Of a DNA stretch of 64,000 bases, positions 13,201 to 26,100 are shown piece after piece. Source of the DNA: Viola odorata (lineage: Eukaryota > Streptophyta > Magnoliopsida > Malpighiales > Violaceae); assembly GCA_963691705.1 (NCBI GenBank), contig OY829539.1, positions 59,494,327 through 59,558,326 of the forward strand, written 5' to 3'. The number at the start of each line of letters is the position of its first letter. Position 1 is the stretch's first letter. A program made the translations under genes and the position numbers. A model generated the notes under the pieces. The model had not been told where the DNA came from. It did no database searches and saw only the letters and a program-made list of their open reading frames with translations.

Positions 13201-13444
13201 ATTAATACAAAAAAAAAATTATAAAAGGAACCACTTGAACCAACTTATGGTTATGAAAAAGAGTTGCTTTAACCACTTACTATAATCTTGAGTGGGTTCG
13301 AATTGAGACCCGACCCGCGGAAGCTCTTACAGTAGAAGTTCTAATTAGTCGGGTTTAAAAAATTACCTGAATACCGAGTGATATATTAAAAAGGAAAAAA
13401 AATCACTTTTTTTATAAAAAGAAATTACAAATTAGAATTGAAAA

Positions 13445-13727
13445 TATAACTTCTCTGTCTCTTTTTAGTTGTCATTTTTTTATTTATTTTTCATAATAAT
13501 TAAAACAATCATTACATTACAATTATTGTATAATTTTTTACTAAACTATTTTTATTAATTATGAACCATTTCTTTTTAATTTTCCTCAAAAAAATGGTTA
13601 ATTTAAAATTATTTAGATTAATTTTATTATTAACTATAAAATGTAATTTTAAAAATTAAAATACGATAATTAAATAAAAGTGTTTTTTTTTTAAACGATA
13701 ACTGAAAAGGAAAGAGGGTGTATAACT
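13445..13727. mobile_element. dispersed MITE-like repeat, copy 2, with TSD
   Basis: The element body is 13452-13720 and aligns with the copy at 1653-1908. Its left end (TCTCTGTCTCTTTTTAGTTG) and the reverse complement of its right end (CCTCTTTCCTTTTCAGTTAT) form an imperfect terminal inverted repeat. The heptamer TATAACT flanks both sides (13445-13451 and 13721-13727), and the eighth base differs. A 7-8 bp duplication points to a hAT-type MITE. No coding capacity. Confidence 0.55.
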
Positions 13728-14232
13728 ATAAAAGTACCCCTGATTTGTAAAATTACGGTAATTAGATTCCCAAAGTGAGACGTACGGTCCTTAATTTAGA
13801 AAAATCTACGATTTACTTCCTTCTTGTTGCGACTTTTTTTGTTCGTTCACTTTCATTTAGAGGAACAGTATTCGTGGCTATCAAAAAAGAAACATACCCA
13901 AGTAGTATGATTAAGCATCTGATTCTCTAAATTATAGTAAATGACTCCTTTACATCAACTCTCACTTTTATTTGTAGATAAAAATAAAAAATTCAAAATC
14001 TCGAATTCGAATTTTAAATATGGAGCGTATTATATTAGAAGAATCGTTTTTTTTAAAAAAAATTTGATAAAATTCAAACGAAATTAATCTCACTTGAAAA
14101 AATAGTTGAGAAAAGAAAAAAGAAGAAGAGAAAAACAAATGTTATCTAAGTTTTTGAAATCGAACTTAAAAGAACAACCATAGCTTTTGAAAGTGATCAT
14201 GAAAGCGATCATTCTATAGCTTTAATAATAAG

Positions 14233-15594
14233 GTTTAAATCCAAAAACGGTTTAAAAGGCACTTGTACATGAATTGATTTACTCATTTGGCGCATCTACT
14301 TCAAAAATGGTTTAAAAAGCACCTGTACTTTTTACGTATGACACATTTGACACCTCCCACAAACGGCGTCACCATTCCTCCGTTATCCGCTGACGTGACA
14401 CGCCACGTGGCGTCATCAACATGATGACCACGTCATCATATGTTAATTACTTTTTCTTTTCTTTTTTTTCCTTTTTCTCTCTTTCTATCCTTCCTTTCCA
14501 TCTTTTCTTTATTTCTTGGGCTGGCCCATTATCATCTAAAACCTTAATAAAGCAAGCTCCACTCCTTCCTCCTCTACTACTGCCGCTACCCCCTGCAAAA
14601 TAATTAAACAAATAAAGCAAGCTCCACTCCTTCCTCCTCTGCTACTGCCGCTACCCCCTGCAAAACCAAAATATAGAAACCAGCAGCCAACAAAGAAACG
14701 CACAGCAAGTAGCTTCAAATAATTATAATCTAATACTGCCGCTACCCTCGGCTGTGTTGGTGGTGGCGTTGTGGAGGTGCGGCGGTGGTGGGAGCGTTGT
14801 GCGGCTGTGAGATGGTGGCTGCTGGCGGTGAGGTGGTGATTGAATTTGTGTTTGGGATTTGGTGATTGATTTGGTTTTGGTGGTTGGGTGGCTAGGATGG
14901 ATTTGGTTGGTGATTTGTTGGTTTTGGTGGTGGAGCAGATGGGTTGTGTGGTGGTTTGGTGGCAGCGGCGACGGGGATTGGGTGGTGATTTTTGGTTGGG
15001 ACTGTGGTGATGTGGCTGGGCATTGATGGTTTTAATTTTAATTTTGCAGAGGAGTTTGGTTGGTATTGTGGTGATGATGAGTTTGGTTTTGGTCGGATTT
15101 TAGGGGAGTGAGTTTGTCGGCAGCAATGGAGGACGGTGAGAGTGATGGTGGTTTGGCCGGATTTTGAAGGACTCGGGTCGTGATGAACGAATCCGGATCT
15201 GGTATGAACGAATCTGGATCCGTTCTTATTTTTTCACAAATTGATTGTTTTTTGATTTAATCGTGCTTCAAATGGTGGTTATTGATTAATTAATTGATTG
15301 GGAGGAGGATAAGAGTGGGATTGGTGGCAAGAAGAAGAGAGAAAGAAAGAAAAAGAAAGAAAAAAGAATGTAATTAATATATGCTGATGAGGCATGCCAT
15401 GTCATCATGTTGATGATGTGTCAAATCACGTGGCATGCCACATCAGCGGATAATGGAGGTATAGTGACGCCGTTCATGGGAGGTGCCAAATGTGTCATAC
15501 GTAAGAAGTACAGGGGCTTTTTAAACCGTTTTTGAAGTAGGGGTGCCAAATGAGTCAATCAATTTATGTACAGGTGCTTTTTTTAGATTTAAAC
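14233..15594. mobile_element. non-autonomous MULE-like element, long TIRs
   Basis: A 1.36-kb element bounded by inverted repeats of about 220 bp: left arm 14233-14450, right arm 15370-15594. The arms begin GTTTAAAT and share, inverted, GTTTAAAAAGC-CCTGTAC, ACGTATGACACATTTG, ACGGCGTCAC, TTATCCGCTGA and CATCAACATGATGA. Each arm itself contains two imperfect direct copies of a GCACCTGTAC...CATTTGGC unit. The interior is richer in G and C, with TGG/GGT-rich sequence around 14750-15150, and encodes no transposase. Long arms suggest a Mutator-like (possibly Pack-MULE) element mobilised in trans. I did not find a clean 9-bp target-site duplication, so the exact ends or the class may be wrong. Confidence 0.7.
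14546..14665. repeat. 55-bp tandem repeat inside MULE-like element
   Basis: Units 14546-14600 and 14611-14665 are each 55 bp and differ by one base (ACTACTG versus GCTACTG), separated by 10 bp. Both start AATAAAGCAAGCTCC. The near identity indicates a recent duplication within the element interior. Confidence 0.9.
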
Positions 15595-17687
15595 GTGACC
15601 CACGTTAAAATTAAGCCACATCATCAAATTATACAGAATCCCTAACCTTTTTTTTCTCCTCTTATTCTCATTCTCGGTGGTTTCTTTTCTCCAATCCAAT
15701 TCATGTACAGGACAATCTTTTTAGTGGGATGTTCCTCATCTGCTAAATCCTTAATAAAGAGTTCTAAGTACTCTTGAACACCATACTGAATTTGATGGGC
15801 TTTGAAGCTTTTGATGTCGATAGGGTCAGGATATGTTATGGGGTTGATCTTGAGAAGTTGCATTGTTAATCGCAAGCATTAAAACCCATATTTTGTTAAA
15901 AGGAAATTATTTTTTATTATGTTTCGCAACAATATTTATAATCTACATGAAATTGAATTCCGATGTTAAAAGGAACGAGGACTCTTTCTCTATGGCAATG
16001 AAATTGCATTTGTTCATGCCACTGTTTTTCTGATCAAAACAAAGGGACAGGATTGAGTGACTGAGAAATTAAGTTGCGATTTATTATTTTAATTTTTAGT
16101 TTGATTTTTTATTATTTTTTTGGGTATTTCTACGTCATCTCTCAAGCATAAAGAGAGACAAATAAAAAAATTTCATCAATAATTGCTAAAACCTTTTAAG
16201 GAGTGACTGAATAGGTCTTACGGTAATTTTAAAATTAGTGTTTTTTAACAAAATTAACAAAGGTAGGGTTTAAATTGAATAAAAATTAAGCACGAGTTTT
16301 ATTAATTTTTATTTTATTTAAAAAAAAATTATATTATACATGTCTCATTCCCAAACGAATGCGGTACTTTTTGGGTGTTATTGAAAGTCAAATTGAAAGA
16401 CATACTATATCCTAATAGTTTATGGAATTAATAGCAAAGCAAGCATATAATAATGAATTGAAAATTCCCAGAATGGGATGATGGAGTGTGAAACTAAGAA
16501 TCTATTAAAGAGAAGAATAGCACATTATGCGGCTAACCGAAGCTCTATCATTATTCAACAAGAAAACAAAAGTTGCATCATTCGCAAAAACCAATCAAGA
16601 TTGAACCCAATTCACACTCTAATAACAACTAGAAAAGTAATAAAATAACAAGGTCAGGTTGTTTGCAAAGCTGGCCACAATTCTTAAATTCACAAATCAC
16701 AACAAATCAACAATGAAGGCAACGTCAAGCAATGACTTTAAGCGCATAACAGCAACTACAATTTGTAGATATTTTGGATATATATATAGAAGAATTAAGT
16801 GATTATAAATAAAAATCTTATAATGTCTGCTAGGTTTTCGTTTAAGATTCAATTTGGTAATGGAAAACTAACATGCCCGTTAGAGCTCGAGGGCAGCCCA
16901 TTGGGTTTAGAGGGGTGGGCTTGGGTATAGAAAAAATAGGCTCATGTAAATCCCCGCCCGTTCTATCCGAACTTTACGAGGGTTTTGAGATTTAGGGCCC
17001 GAGTTAATTCACATCATTTTTTTTATTAAAACAATTTCTTTGAATTTTTTAGTCTAGCAAATAAAATTATTCAATAATCACTAATTAGTTATATGTTGAT
17101 CAGTGATCAAATAGTTTTGGATATTTTCAAACAAATGGAAGATTTCAGTTTAAAATCACCTTGAACATGCATTTTTTTTCTTCTTATTTTCCAACTCCAA
17201 CAGATATTACAAGTTTGTGTTTTAAAAAAAATTAAATTAAATTCATTTCAGATATTAAACATAATATAGTATCATACAAATATTAAAAGTATTTATCAAT
17301 TAATTTGTGCAACCCTAATAATATAATAATAAACAAAATCGGCGAGAACCACCTAAATTGCGGAGCTCTATTCCACTCAAAATTCAACGCCCAGAAGTCA
17401 AATTCCGCATGGAATTTTGCAACTCTAAAAAAGCGATGTTGGTTCTTTTGCTTTTGGTATCTGAGAACTGAAGAGTTTCCTAATTAAAAAAAGGAACTTT
17501 CTTTTCACTTTCACCATCACTCTTCAGCCTGTCGTCACCTACCTTACTACTGTTAAACAATCCACCAAGTGGGTATTTGTTGCTCCGTCCAATTCAGTCC
17601 CTATTCATCATTCCAAGCTTAAAATTTTGGTTCTAGCTAGTGGCCTGCCTAGTTCTTGAACTGGGTTTTTCTGAGAGTGAAAGGAAA
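15595..17687. other. intergenic region left of the transporter gene
   Basis: Holds an unrecognised small ORF (15863-15642, -), a GC-richer repeat-like patch at about 16870-17010 with GGGC/GCCC words, and the presumed promoter and leader of the SLC35F-type gene. A CT-rich leader at about 17495-17640 precedes the transporter ATG. Confidence 0.55.
15642..15863 (-). CDS. unrecognised small ORF
   Basis: An ATG-initiated frame of 73 codons lies just outside the right arm of the MULE-like element. Its composition looks protein-like in the first 50 residues (MQLLKINPITYPDPIDIKSF, then charged helix-like sequence), and then turns Lys/Arg-rich. No family is recognised, and no splice partner is obvious. 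It could be a small gene, an exon of a lost gene or chance. Confidence 0.25.
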   Translation of the reverse strand: MQLLKINPITYPDPIDIKSFKAHQIQYGVQEYLELFIKDLADEEHPTKKIVLYMNWIGEKKPPRMRIRGEKKG

Positions 17688-20600
17688 ATGTTGAGCTTTA
17701 AAGATTTTTGTACTAAGAAAACTTTAGTAGGTCTTGGGTTGGGTCAGTTTCTTTCACTGCTTATTACTTCTACTGGATTCTCTTCATCTGAATTGGCTAG
17801 AAAAGGTCCCCTTCTTTCTTCTCAGAAGCTGTTTTTTTGTGATTGATGTTTTCCTTTGATCATATTCTTGTGATTGATGTTAGTTCTTCCTCAGAAGCTT
17901 ACTTAATGAATTTATTAGAAAGGGATAATTTTGTTTTTATTTGATTTCCTACGATTGTATATCCATCATTTTAATGTGTGATTGCTAAAAACTTTACTTA
18001 TTTTGGTTATAAGGTTTCATGTAAATAAATGATTGTAGAACACAGGTAGTTGATGTGGTTATTAGCTATGATGATTATAGTTGCTATGAGCTTTAGAGTC
18101 CAAAAGTGCTTAATAAAAATTATTGTCGTTGATTTCTAACATGGTTATGTATTTTGTTCTGAATTTAGGAATTAATGCGCCAACTTCTCAGTCATTTTTG
18201 AACTATGTTTTCTTGGCCATTGTGTATGGAGGTATTATGCTTTATCGAAGGGAAGCACTTAAGGTGATTTTCTTGTCTGTGTTTTCTTTCTTAAAAAAAA
18301 AATCCCTCTTGCTTTCCCTTTCTTTTGCGTTGGTAAATGTATTTAACTATTCATATAGTTCATTCGAGGTTTACATACTCATTATGTGATAGGATTCCTC
18401 TTGTTAAGTTTGGGAATGTATGTTAGGAGCATAAGACATTGGGGTGCTAAAAATTGAAGGAATCCATCTTTATCATCCCTGAAAATGATGGGGCAGCTAA
18501 TAGGATGTCCATCTGAGATGTAATGTAACTCAATTTGATAAGTTGTTGGTTAACTGCCGGGCTGAAATGTTTATTGGTAATTTTTTGTGTTGCAATTTTA
18601 ACATCAGACTCTCATAGACACATCTCATTTCGGAATTTCTTCAGGCAAAATGGTACTACTATGTAATTCTTGCATTGGTGGATGTGGAGGCAAACTTTCT
18701 TGGTAAGTGTCTCTTCTGAGTGGAGATGCTATGTAGTTACACAGGTCATGTGCTTCTTGTACAACTGTTGTTGAGCTTTCACCTCAACTTATATAGGTTG
18801 TTTTGCTATTTCCTCTTGATCTGGTATTTTGATAACTGCAGAACCCCAAAGATATATTCCACCCTTACTATCCCAAGGAATTGCTTATATATAGATAATA
18901 GGGTGAATAATCAGCATGCTGTTCTTTAACTGAAGCCCATGTGTTTTTCTGACTAATAGAAGTCCACAGGGGACTGAACAGGGGATTGTAAAGTAGACTC
19001 TGGGTCTCAAACCAAAAAAATAGAAGTGAACAAGAATGTGGACTTGCATTCCCTCCATCCATCAGAATACGTGCACTTTCTTATACTGCAATTCTTGAAG
19101 CCATTACTTCCGGCACATTTGAAACTTTCCTGTCTTAGAACCCAAAGAAAGGCCCTCTGTGGGAACCATTTCCAATATAAATTCTTTGTTTTTGGATCAT
19201 TCCTGGAAGTCCCAACCAATCTGTTTACAGGAAGAAGTTTTATTACTGTTGAACTTTTTAAAATAAAATGTCAGTCAGGCATTTTCTTGTTTCATTCTAA
19301 ACTGAAAACTGTATTATACTAGACAATTCCAGTTTGGGTAATTATTCTGGTGTTTGGTTGATTGCAGTTGTAAAGGCGTATCAGTACACATCTCTTACAA
19401 GTGTCATGTTACTGGACTGTTGGTCAATTCCTTCAGTTATGGTTCTCACGTGGCTTTTCTTGAGCACAAAGTACAGATTTAAGAAGATAGCTGGAGTGAT
19501 TGTTTGTGTTGCTGGCCTTGTTATGATTGTTTTTTCAGATGTTCATGCAGGGGACAGATCAGGTAACCATATATCATGTTTCAGTTTGTTTTGTACTACT
19601 ACATCCTAATTGGTTTAGTGCCTATATTGGTTTGTAAATGCTCCATGACATTAGACTTTCATTTTTATTAAATGTCACCTTGTATAGGTCTGGAGACTTG
19701 TAGTTTTTCCTTTGCTTCCCTTTGAAGATGGTATGTTATAGACTTGTAGTGGTGTTTGATGATTTCTACTGGTTGAATATCAGGGAACTTTGTTTGGCAG
19801 CTAAAGAGCTCATGCTATAGTTTGAGTCCTTAGCTTTATCTGGATCACTGACATTCTTGTGGCTTGTGAGACATCACGAAAAGTGGTGTTCTGGCTTGGA
19901 TTTTCCTTTGCATTCCATACATGATAAGTAGGTTGTGTGTACCATAAAAATAATTTGTAACAAAATGCTTGAATGCACGATGATTAGTAGTTGTATGTAT
20001 CACATATCTAATGAATGCTGGATAAACTTTGAACTTGAATATTTAAGATACCACTTATTTTCATATTCATTCTTCTGTAGCTCATTTGTGTAATTTTCCT
20101 TGTACTAATAAGTGATTTTCACTTGTAGGAGGAAACAACCCTCGTAAAGGGGATGCTCTTGTCATTGCTGGTGCAACCCTGTATGCTATAAGTAATGTCA
20201 GTGAGGTAAACTAATTTGCATATAATGTGGTTATCTAATTATACTTGCAGTGCGCATTTCTACTTCTATATTTCGCTCTCCTCTATTTCCAGGGAAAGAA
20301 GTTGTAGTTTTTCACTAGTAGCCTTGTAGGTTGTTTGAAGTGGTGAAATGGGTGTTACATAGGTAATGCTTGAATGAAGTTTGAACAAGTTGAAAAGTGC
20401 TATCAGAAGAGGGTTGGCAATCATAGCAGAATGAGATGTGGGTGGAGAAAGTAGGAACTGGACAAAGCTTACCTGCATATGCAGGAGAGGATCTTAAGTG
20501 TGATATGTCATGTGAAAAATAGAGATACCCCTGGAAAGATTAGTCCTATGTCGAAAGTTAGCAATGATGGATGACTCAGATGTTGGTTGAATAAGGTATT

Positions 20601-22538
20601 TCTGATGAGGGAAAAAAAATCTTATTTGGGGTAAAGGGAGAGTATGAGATTAGAGACAACAGTTCCTAAAATGAGGGGGATATAAGAGGTACTTAGTAAT
20701 GGGGTAATAGTTGCCATGTGAGACTGTTAAGCGTCAATGTTGACGTGAAAATCATGTAGGGAAGTTCCGTCATTTGAGTGAGATCTTTTTTTAAAAACTG
20801 TAATAACCAAAATGTTGTCTTGATAACTCCAAAAAGCCCTGGTACATGGCCTTGGCTTGAACTCTTATCGTAATCTGAAAAAAAGTGGAAGGTTGCTCCA
20901 TGCATCCACTGCAGCCTAATAAGCTTATAACAGAGATTTTTGTTTTGTTTTAGAACTTACATTTTCTTTTCTATATTGTGCAGGAGTTCCTTGTAAAGAA
21001 TGCTGATCGGGTTGAACTCATGTCACTGTTGGGTCTTTTTGGTGCCATTTTTAGTGCTGTTCAAATGTATCCATAACATTATGACTTCTTCTAGCTATGA
21101 AATACTTTGATTATTTTTCATTTTAATTGGTTAGTTGCTTCTCAAGGTTGCCTTGTTTAAATTGCATGATACAGAAATGTTGTCTGACTTTAATTAGACA
21201 GGCTGATAACTAACTTTAATGCCTACATCTCTTTTTCCTCTTATGCCTTCTTTCTGTCAATTTGTGCTCCTTAATAATTTCTACAGAAGTATTCTTGAGC
21301 GCAATGAACTCAGGTCTATTCATTGGTCAGCTGGCGCAGTAAGTTTCCTATTCAACCTCTTTTCTCATTGGTGGTTAAAAGTCTATAAATCCGAATTGTT
21401 TTTTTATTCACATGTTAGTTGGTGCATGAATGTGACTGAATTAAATACGATATTTAAATTTATGGTTTCCTATTCATGGTTTGTTTTTAGTTTTTGTTGT
21501 GTAAAAGATCATGTTGGAATTACATTTGTCATACTTTACAATTTGTTGTTTTTTCTTTTCAGGCTCTTCCATTCGTTGGATTTTCAGTGGCAATGTTTAT
21601 GTTCTACTCACTTGTCCCAATCTTGCTTAAGGTATGAGTTTGAGCTTCCTTGGGCTTTCTCCTCTCAAGTAAGAATATTGCGTTCCATTCAGAATCCGGC
21701 ATGAGCATGAAACTGGAGTCTGACTCTGAGTCACTGGAAAAAAGAAGAAGAGCATGTTTGATGATCCATATTTCGATATGATTTTTCGTTTGAGCTGTGT
21801 GCTGTTGTCTGGTTACAGCGATCAAATTAATTTATATCTAATAATACATGCTCACAAATCATTGATATTGGTGATCTGCAAAGTAGAATATAATGCAATG
21901 GTACAGGTTCACGCATGCATCCATGAATATTCTAATAGAGTCCTACTGTTTGCAGAGCAATGGATCGACAATGTTGAACCTGTCTTTGCTGACATCCGAC
22001 ATGTGGGCTGTCCTAATTCGCATATTTTCTTACCACGAGAAGGTTAGCAAATCATAATATGTTGAATTGATTGTTGTGCGACTTCAAGTATACTCATGGA
22101 ACTTTCCTTCTGATGTCCATCCTCCATAGGTTGATTGGATGTACTTTGTCGCCTTCGCTGCTGTTTCTGTTGGGCTGGTCGTTTATTCAGGGTATGTTGA
22201 GATTCCAATTAAGTAGATACCTCTTGCATGGTCTTCATTCCTTCTGTGAGCAGAACAAATATAACCGATCTGTAACTTTTCAATGTTTCTGTAGGGGTGA
22301 CAAGGAAGAGGACAAAGATCGTGCCAATGAAGATGCTGAGAGGAGCAAAACTTTTGACGAGGAGGCTGGCTTGGCCAATCAAGGCCAAGGAAGTGGAGCT
22401 GCAGTGGCTGGGAGTTCTAAAACAGCAGATACCAGCAAGCGTGACACTGCCAGCACCGGATTTGGAAAGAAGGCACACGTGGCGGCGGACGAACTAGAAA
22501 ACAAGAACAAGGGAAAAAATTTGTGGAAGAAATCATGA
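17688..22538 (+). CDS. SLC35F-type solute transporter (DUF914)
   Basis: Eleven exons: 17688-17805, 18169-18263, 18645-18702, 19368-19562, 20129-20205, 20984-21066, 21287-21338, 21563-21631, 21956-22042, 22130-22191, 22295-22538. All junctions are GT-AG and in phase, giving 379 residues. The protein is a ten-helix type membrane protein of the drug/metabolite transporter superfamily. Conserved segments include VVKAYQYTSLTSVMLLDCW after helix 3, a GATLYAISNVSEEF block and AVSVGLVVYSGG at the last helix. A polar Lys/Glu/Asp-rich cytosolic tail follows. Plant homologues are named solute carrier family 35 member F1/F2-like (Arabidopsis At3g59310 group); the substrate is not established. A GTG lies in frame 48 bases upstream, but 17688 is the first ATG. 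The gene converges with the At3g49140-type gene, 584 bp between stop codons. Confidence 0.9.
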
Positions 22539-23122
22539 TTTTTTGAAGGTGTGTTTTTCTAAATTAGAAGGCACACGTCTCACTACTGCTCCAAAAATCT
22601 GGGTTTCAGCCAAATGACTAGGATTTTCACTAGCAACAAGAACAATAAGAAGTAAAATTAATTTTTAGGGGGTTATTGTAGCAAATGTCAATCCATAAGT
22701 GCATCTTTTTATTTGCTAACATGCTATCGGTAGTAAGGTCATGAAACTTGTAAAACTCGAACCGGGCATCGTTCTAATGGTGTAAAAATGTCAAGAGTCG
22801 CTTAAAAAAAGTTTGACTCAACCAAATTTTGTAGAGAAATATTAATAAATTAAAATCCAGCAATCTGTTTTCCAATCGGATAAAGCAACAAGCTGGCGCC
22901 AATACTAGGGAATTAATTTCATTTTCCTTACAAGGCAGTTACAAAAAAGCCTACATTTTGTTTTCATTATTCAATTCAAACTACAAATAAATTAGTATGA
23001 AGAAGTAGGGCATTATTCTGAGGAGTAGGAGGGAAGAAAATCAGTAAGCCCACTGCAACATCCAAAAGAATATTGCACTCTCTATTCATATTACCAAGAA
23101 CAAAGAGAAGCTAAAATGCCTT
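22539..23122. other. convergent 3' intergenic region
   Basis: Lies between two convergent stop codons and should contain both 3' untranslated regions and poly(A) sites. No further coding signal was seen. Confidence 0.6.
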
Positions 23123-26100
23123 TTACTCCCTAAGTCCATCACTATTGCTTCTGAACTTCTTTCTGCGTGATCGCGGAAACAGTAATTGATTAATCTGTTT
23201 TTCAGCAGCAGCTGCACTTGTTGCCTGCAAACGGACCTTAAAACTGTCAGCAGAGTGTGAAGCAAGTTTTGGTACTGGATAGTTCATGTTAAGAAGAGTA
23301 GCTGAAAAAGGTATCAGCCGTGTCATGAAGAGTTATATGAACATGTTTCGTAAAAGACTCGGCAAACTTTACTGCTTCCAAATTTAGTCAACATAGTGGA
23401 GCCTGTTGCAGTTGGAACCAACAAACTTAAGAGCAGAGAACAAATATTAACCCTGAATAACTAGACTAGTAAACACACTATTCATGCCTCTCACTAGTAA
23501 TGGAAGACTGGAAAAAGGACGGATACAGTGAAGATTTTTCTTTTGAAAACGAAAAGTATATTGACATTGGGCACTAGTATTCGGTTGTCTTAGAGGGGGG
23601 ATCAAACGCAGCACATATTCTACACAAGTGCAATCATGAAAATTGACATTGAACACATAACAGATAGCTATAACAGCAACTGACAGCGACAGGGTAGGCC
23701 GCCAACATAGAACTAAAAGACAATGTCATACTTTTATATCTTATTGAAAATAGAAGACAAAACACACGTCTATTTCATGTTAAATTGGTTCTTTAGTGGT
23801 AAGAATGAAATAATATAGACAGCTACAAATTACATATATATTCATGGATATCCGCTATCAGGCAAACTATTAGTAGCTGACAATCAGGATGAAAGCATTT
23901 TCTTTCTCAATTCTGCAATTGATTTCTTACCCTCGTTTTGAAGGGAAAACGATGAGTTCGTACTTCCTCCCCAGAGAAAAGTCTAACATCCATGCCAAGG
24001 CTGTCAACCCCAATCAAATGAGCTCCCTGAACAAATTCAAAAAGGAGCTGCTCAGATATATCATGAAAGGATATCTTATGCAGCAGGGCGCGCATGCCGC
24101 ACACTTGCAGAAGGTTCTTACATATGATGCATAGAGGTATGAATGTCGTAAATGAGTGACTCGAAAATAAATACTGATTCCATCAAAGCCATTTAGTTTT
24201 CACCAAACAACAAGTTCTCACAAAAGCAGGACTTGATAGATATAGCTTAGCTCCTTAACTGACTTTTGGTGGGACAAAAACAGAAGAAATCTACAAGAAA
24301 ATTTCTTAGTTAGGCTCCCCCCTAAATGCTTGGTTAGCTTGATTGAGAGTCGCAACTTCAAATTTTAGCATCGGGGTTAATGATTTTTTTTTTGGAGATG
24401 GGAAGCTCGCTCACTCCATGGAGTTGTGAAAATCATGGAAGGAACTGGAATAGCAGAGCTTTCGAGGAACAAGTCTTTGAGTTGCATAATTTACAAACAA
24501 GTGCACAAAATATAGACGGAGCTATTCATTGATAGTGAGGGCAGCAGACATACTCACAGGAACTGTAAAACGAGACAGAAAAGAAAAATGGTACCAACCC
24601 TCTGTCCATACTATGCCCCTTCCACATTGACTCATCCAGGTAATGTTATAACTTTACAACCATGAATGCATGTCTGTTCCTAGCACGCTTAAGTCATAAT
24701 TCTCCGACAGAATGGGATAATTCTATGGCAATTAAAGGAAGACCTTCTGCACAAATCAAAATTACAGAAAAAATATTTAAAAATGCCACTGGAAACACTT
24801 ATACCTCAATGTGAAGACCTTTTTTCTTGCAAAGAGCTTTAAGAGCAGCATCGCACCTAATTCCTTTCTCGCCAAAGTGGTCTAAAATTGCAGGAGAGGA
24901 GTGTACAAGGATGTCAGGTTCGGCATCTTGAAAATCTGGCAAACTAATTGTGGACTGAAACATTCAAAAAAAAATGCAGAGTTACAAAGGAAACCTTTTT
25001 GGAACAAGTTGAATTATTATTGTTTCTGGACAAAAATAGTGATGCTTGAGACTTCCACAGAAGTTTTCTCTAAAAAACAAAGGAAAAAAAACAGAGACCA
25101 GGTTAAGAACATCAACTACCACATAATGCACAAGGTAGTAACAACCTGATTTCCATAGACAGAGAACAGCTCTACTTTCATGATCTCCAGCCTGAAGAGA
25201 GTTGAGCGAGTGCTACTTCCACGATTCTTGGAATTAAAGTCTAAGCGCTCCTCCTCTAAAGAAGACAGAAGAATAAACATGAGGCATAATTAGACAACTG
25301 AATAACAAATATGTTTTATGTTAGAACTAATTGAGAGAATGGCTCTCAAATTGAAGTAAATGTTTGAGCTGTCCATAACTGGATAAATGTCAAATACCAT
25401 TTAAAAGGTTTACCTACACGGTGAAATAAATTAAAACCATTACTTAAGGGTATTGTCTAGGAAATGCCCAAAACCAGTTTCATATAAGTGATAGGATGAA
25501 GAGAAATCAGCTTGACAAGTGTGAAATAGCCTCCAATTTTAGACTGGAAGGAAAAAGGATAAAAAGAAGATAAACACAGGTTTACATCCCTAACAAAATA
25601 ACAGCACTGTGTATTTGGAATTTAAGAGAAAAAAAATTGATGTATTGCTTCATGAAGTATGGCCCTGATTTGATTACTCCATTGAATCCTTGGCATTATT
25701 AAGTTGCAAGCTAGGTCCAGTAATGTGATTTGATGATGTAGGAATAACCATCATTACCTTTCCAGTCTGAGCTATAGCCATCACCATCTTCATATTGAAA
25801 TAACCTTCTTAAGTATGGTGCTTCATCAATAAAAGCAGGTCTGAGGCACCCCAAAAGAGACACGCCATTTGATGGAAAGACCATTTTTCTATCATATTCT
25901 GTATTGACTGCCTATGAGAAGCAGAAAACCACCATATCAAAACAGTAAGAATAGAAAAGTTTAGCACCCAATGAAAGAACTGGGAACAAATTGTTTGAGC
26001 TGTGAAGAAGTTGAACATGATCTAAAGCAACAGCATCCAGGAAACCACACTATAAGTAAGAAAGTAACAAAAAGTATAGTGGGGATATTTATAAGGAACA

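Larger units (their letters stand above)
12239..14232. other. AT-rich intergenic region
   Basis: Contains the LEA-2 promoter side, a SINE-like B-box fragment (about 13125-13200) and the second dispersed repeat copy (13452-13720). No supported coding region was found. Confidence 0.6.

Noticed and set aside
21219..22047. Plus-strand ORFs of up to 161 codons in the transporter gene
   Set aside because: They run through introns or in wrong frames across exons 7-9. The spliced SLC35F model explains the conserved sequence.
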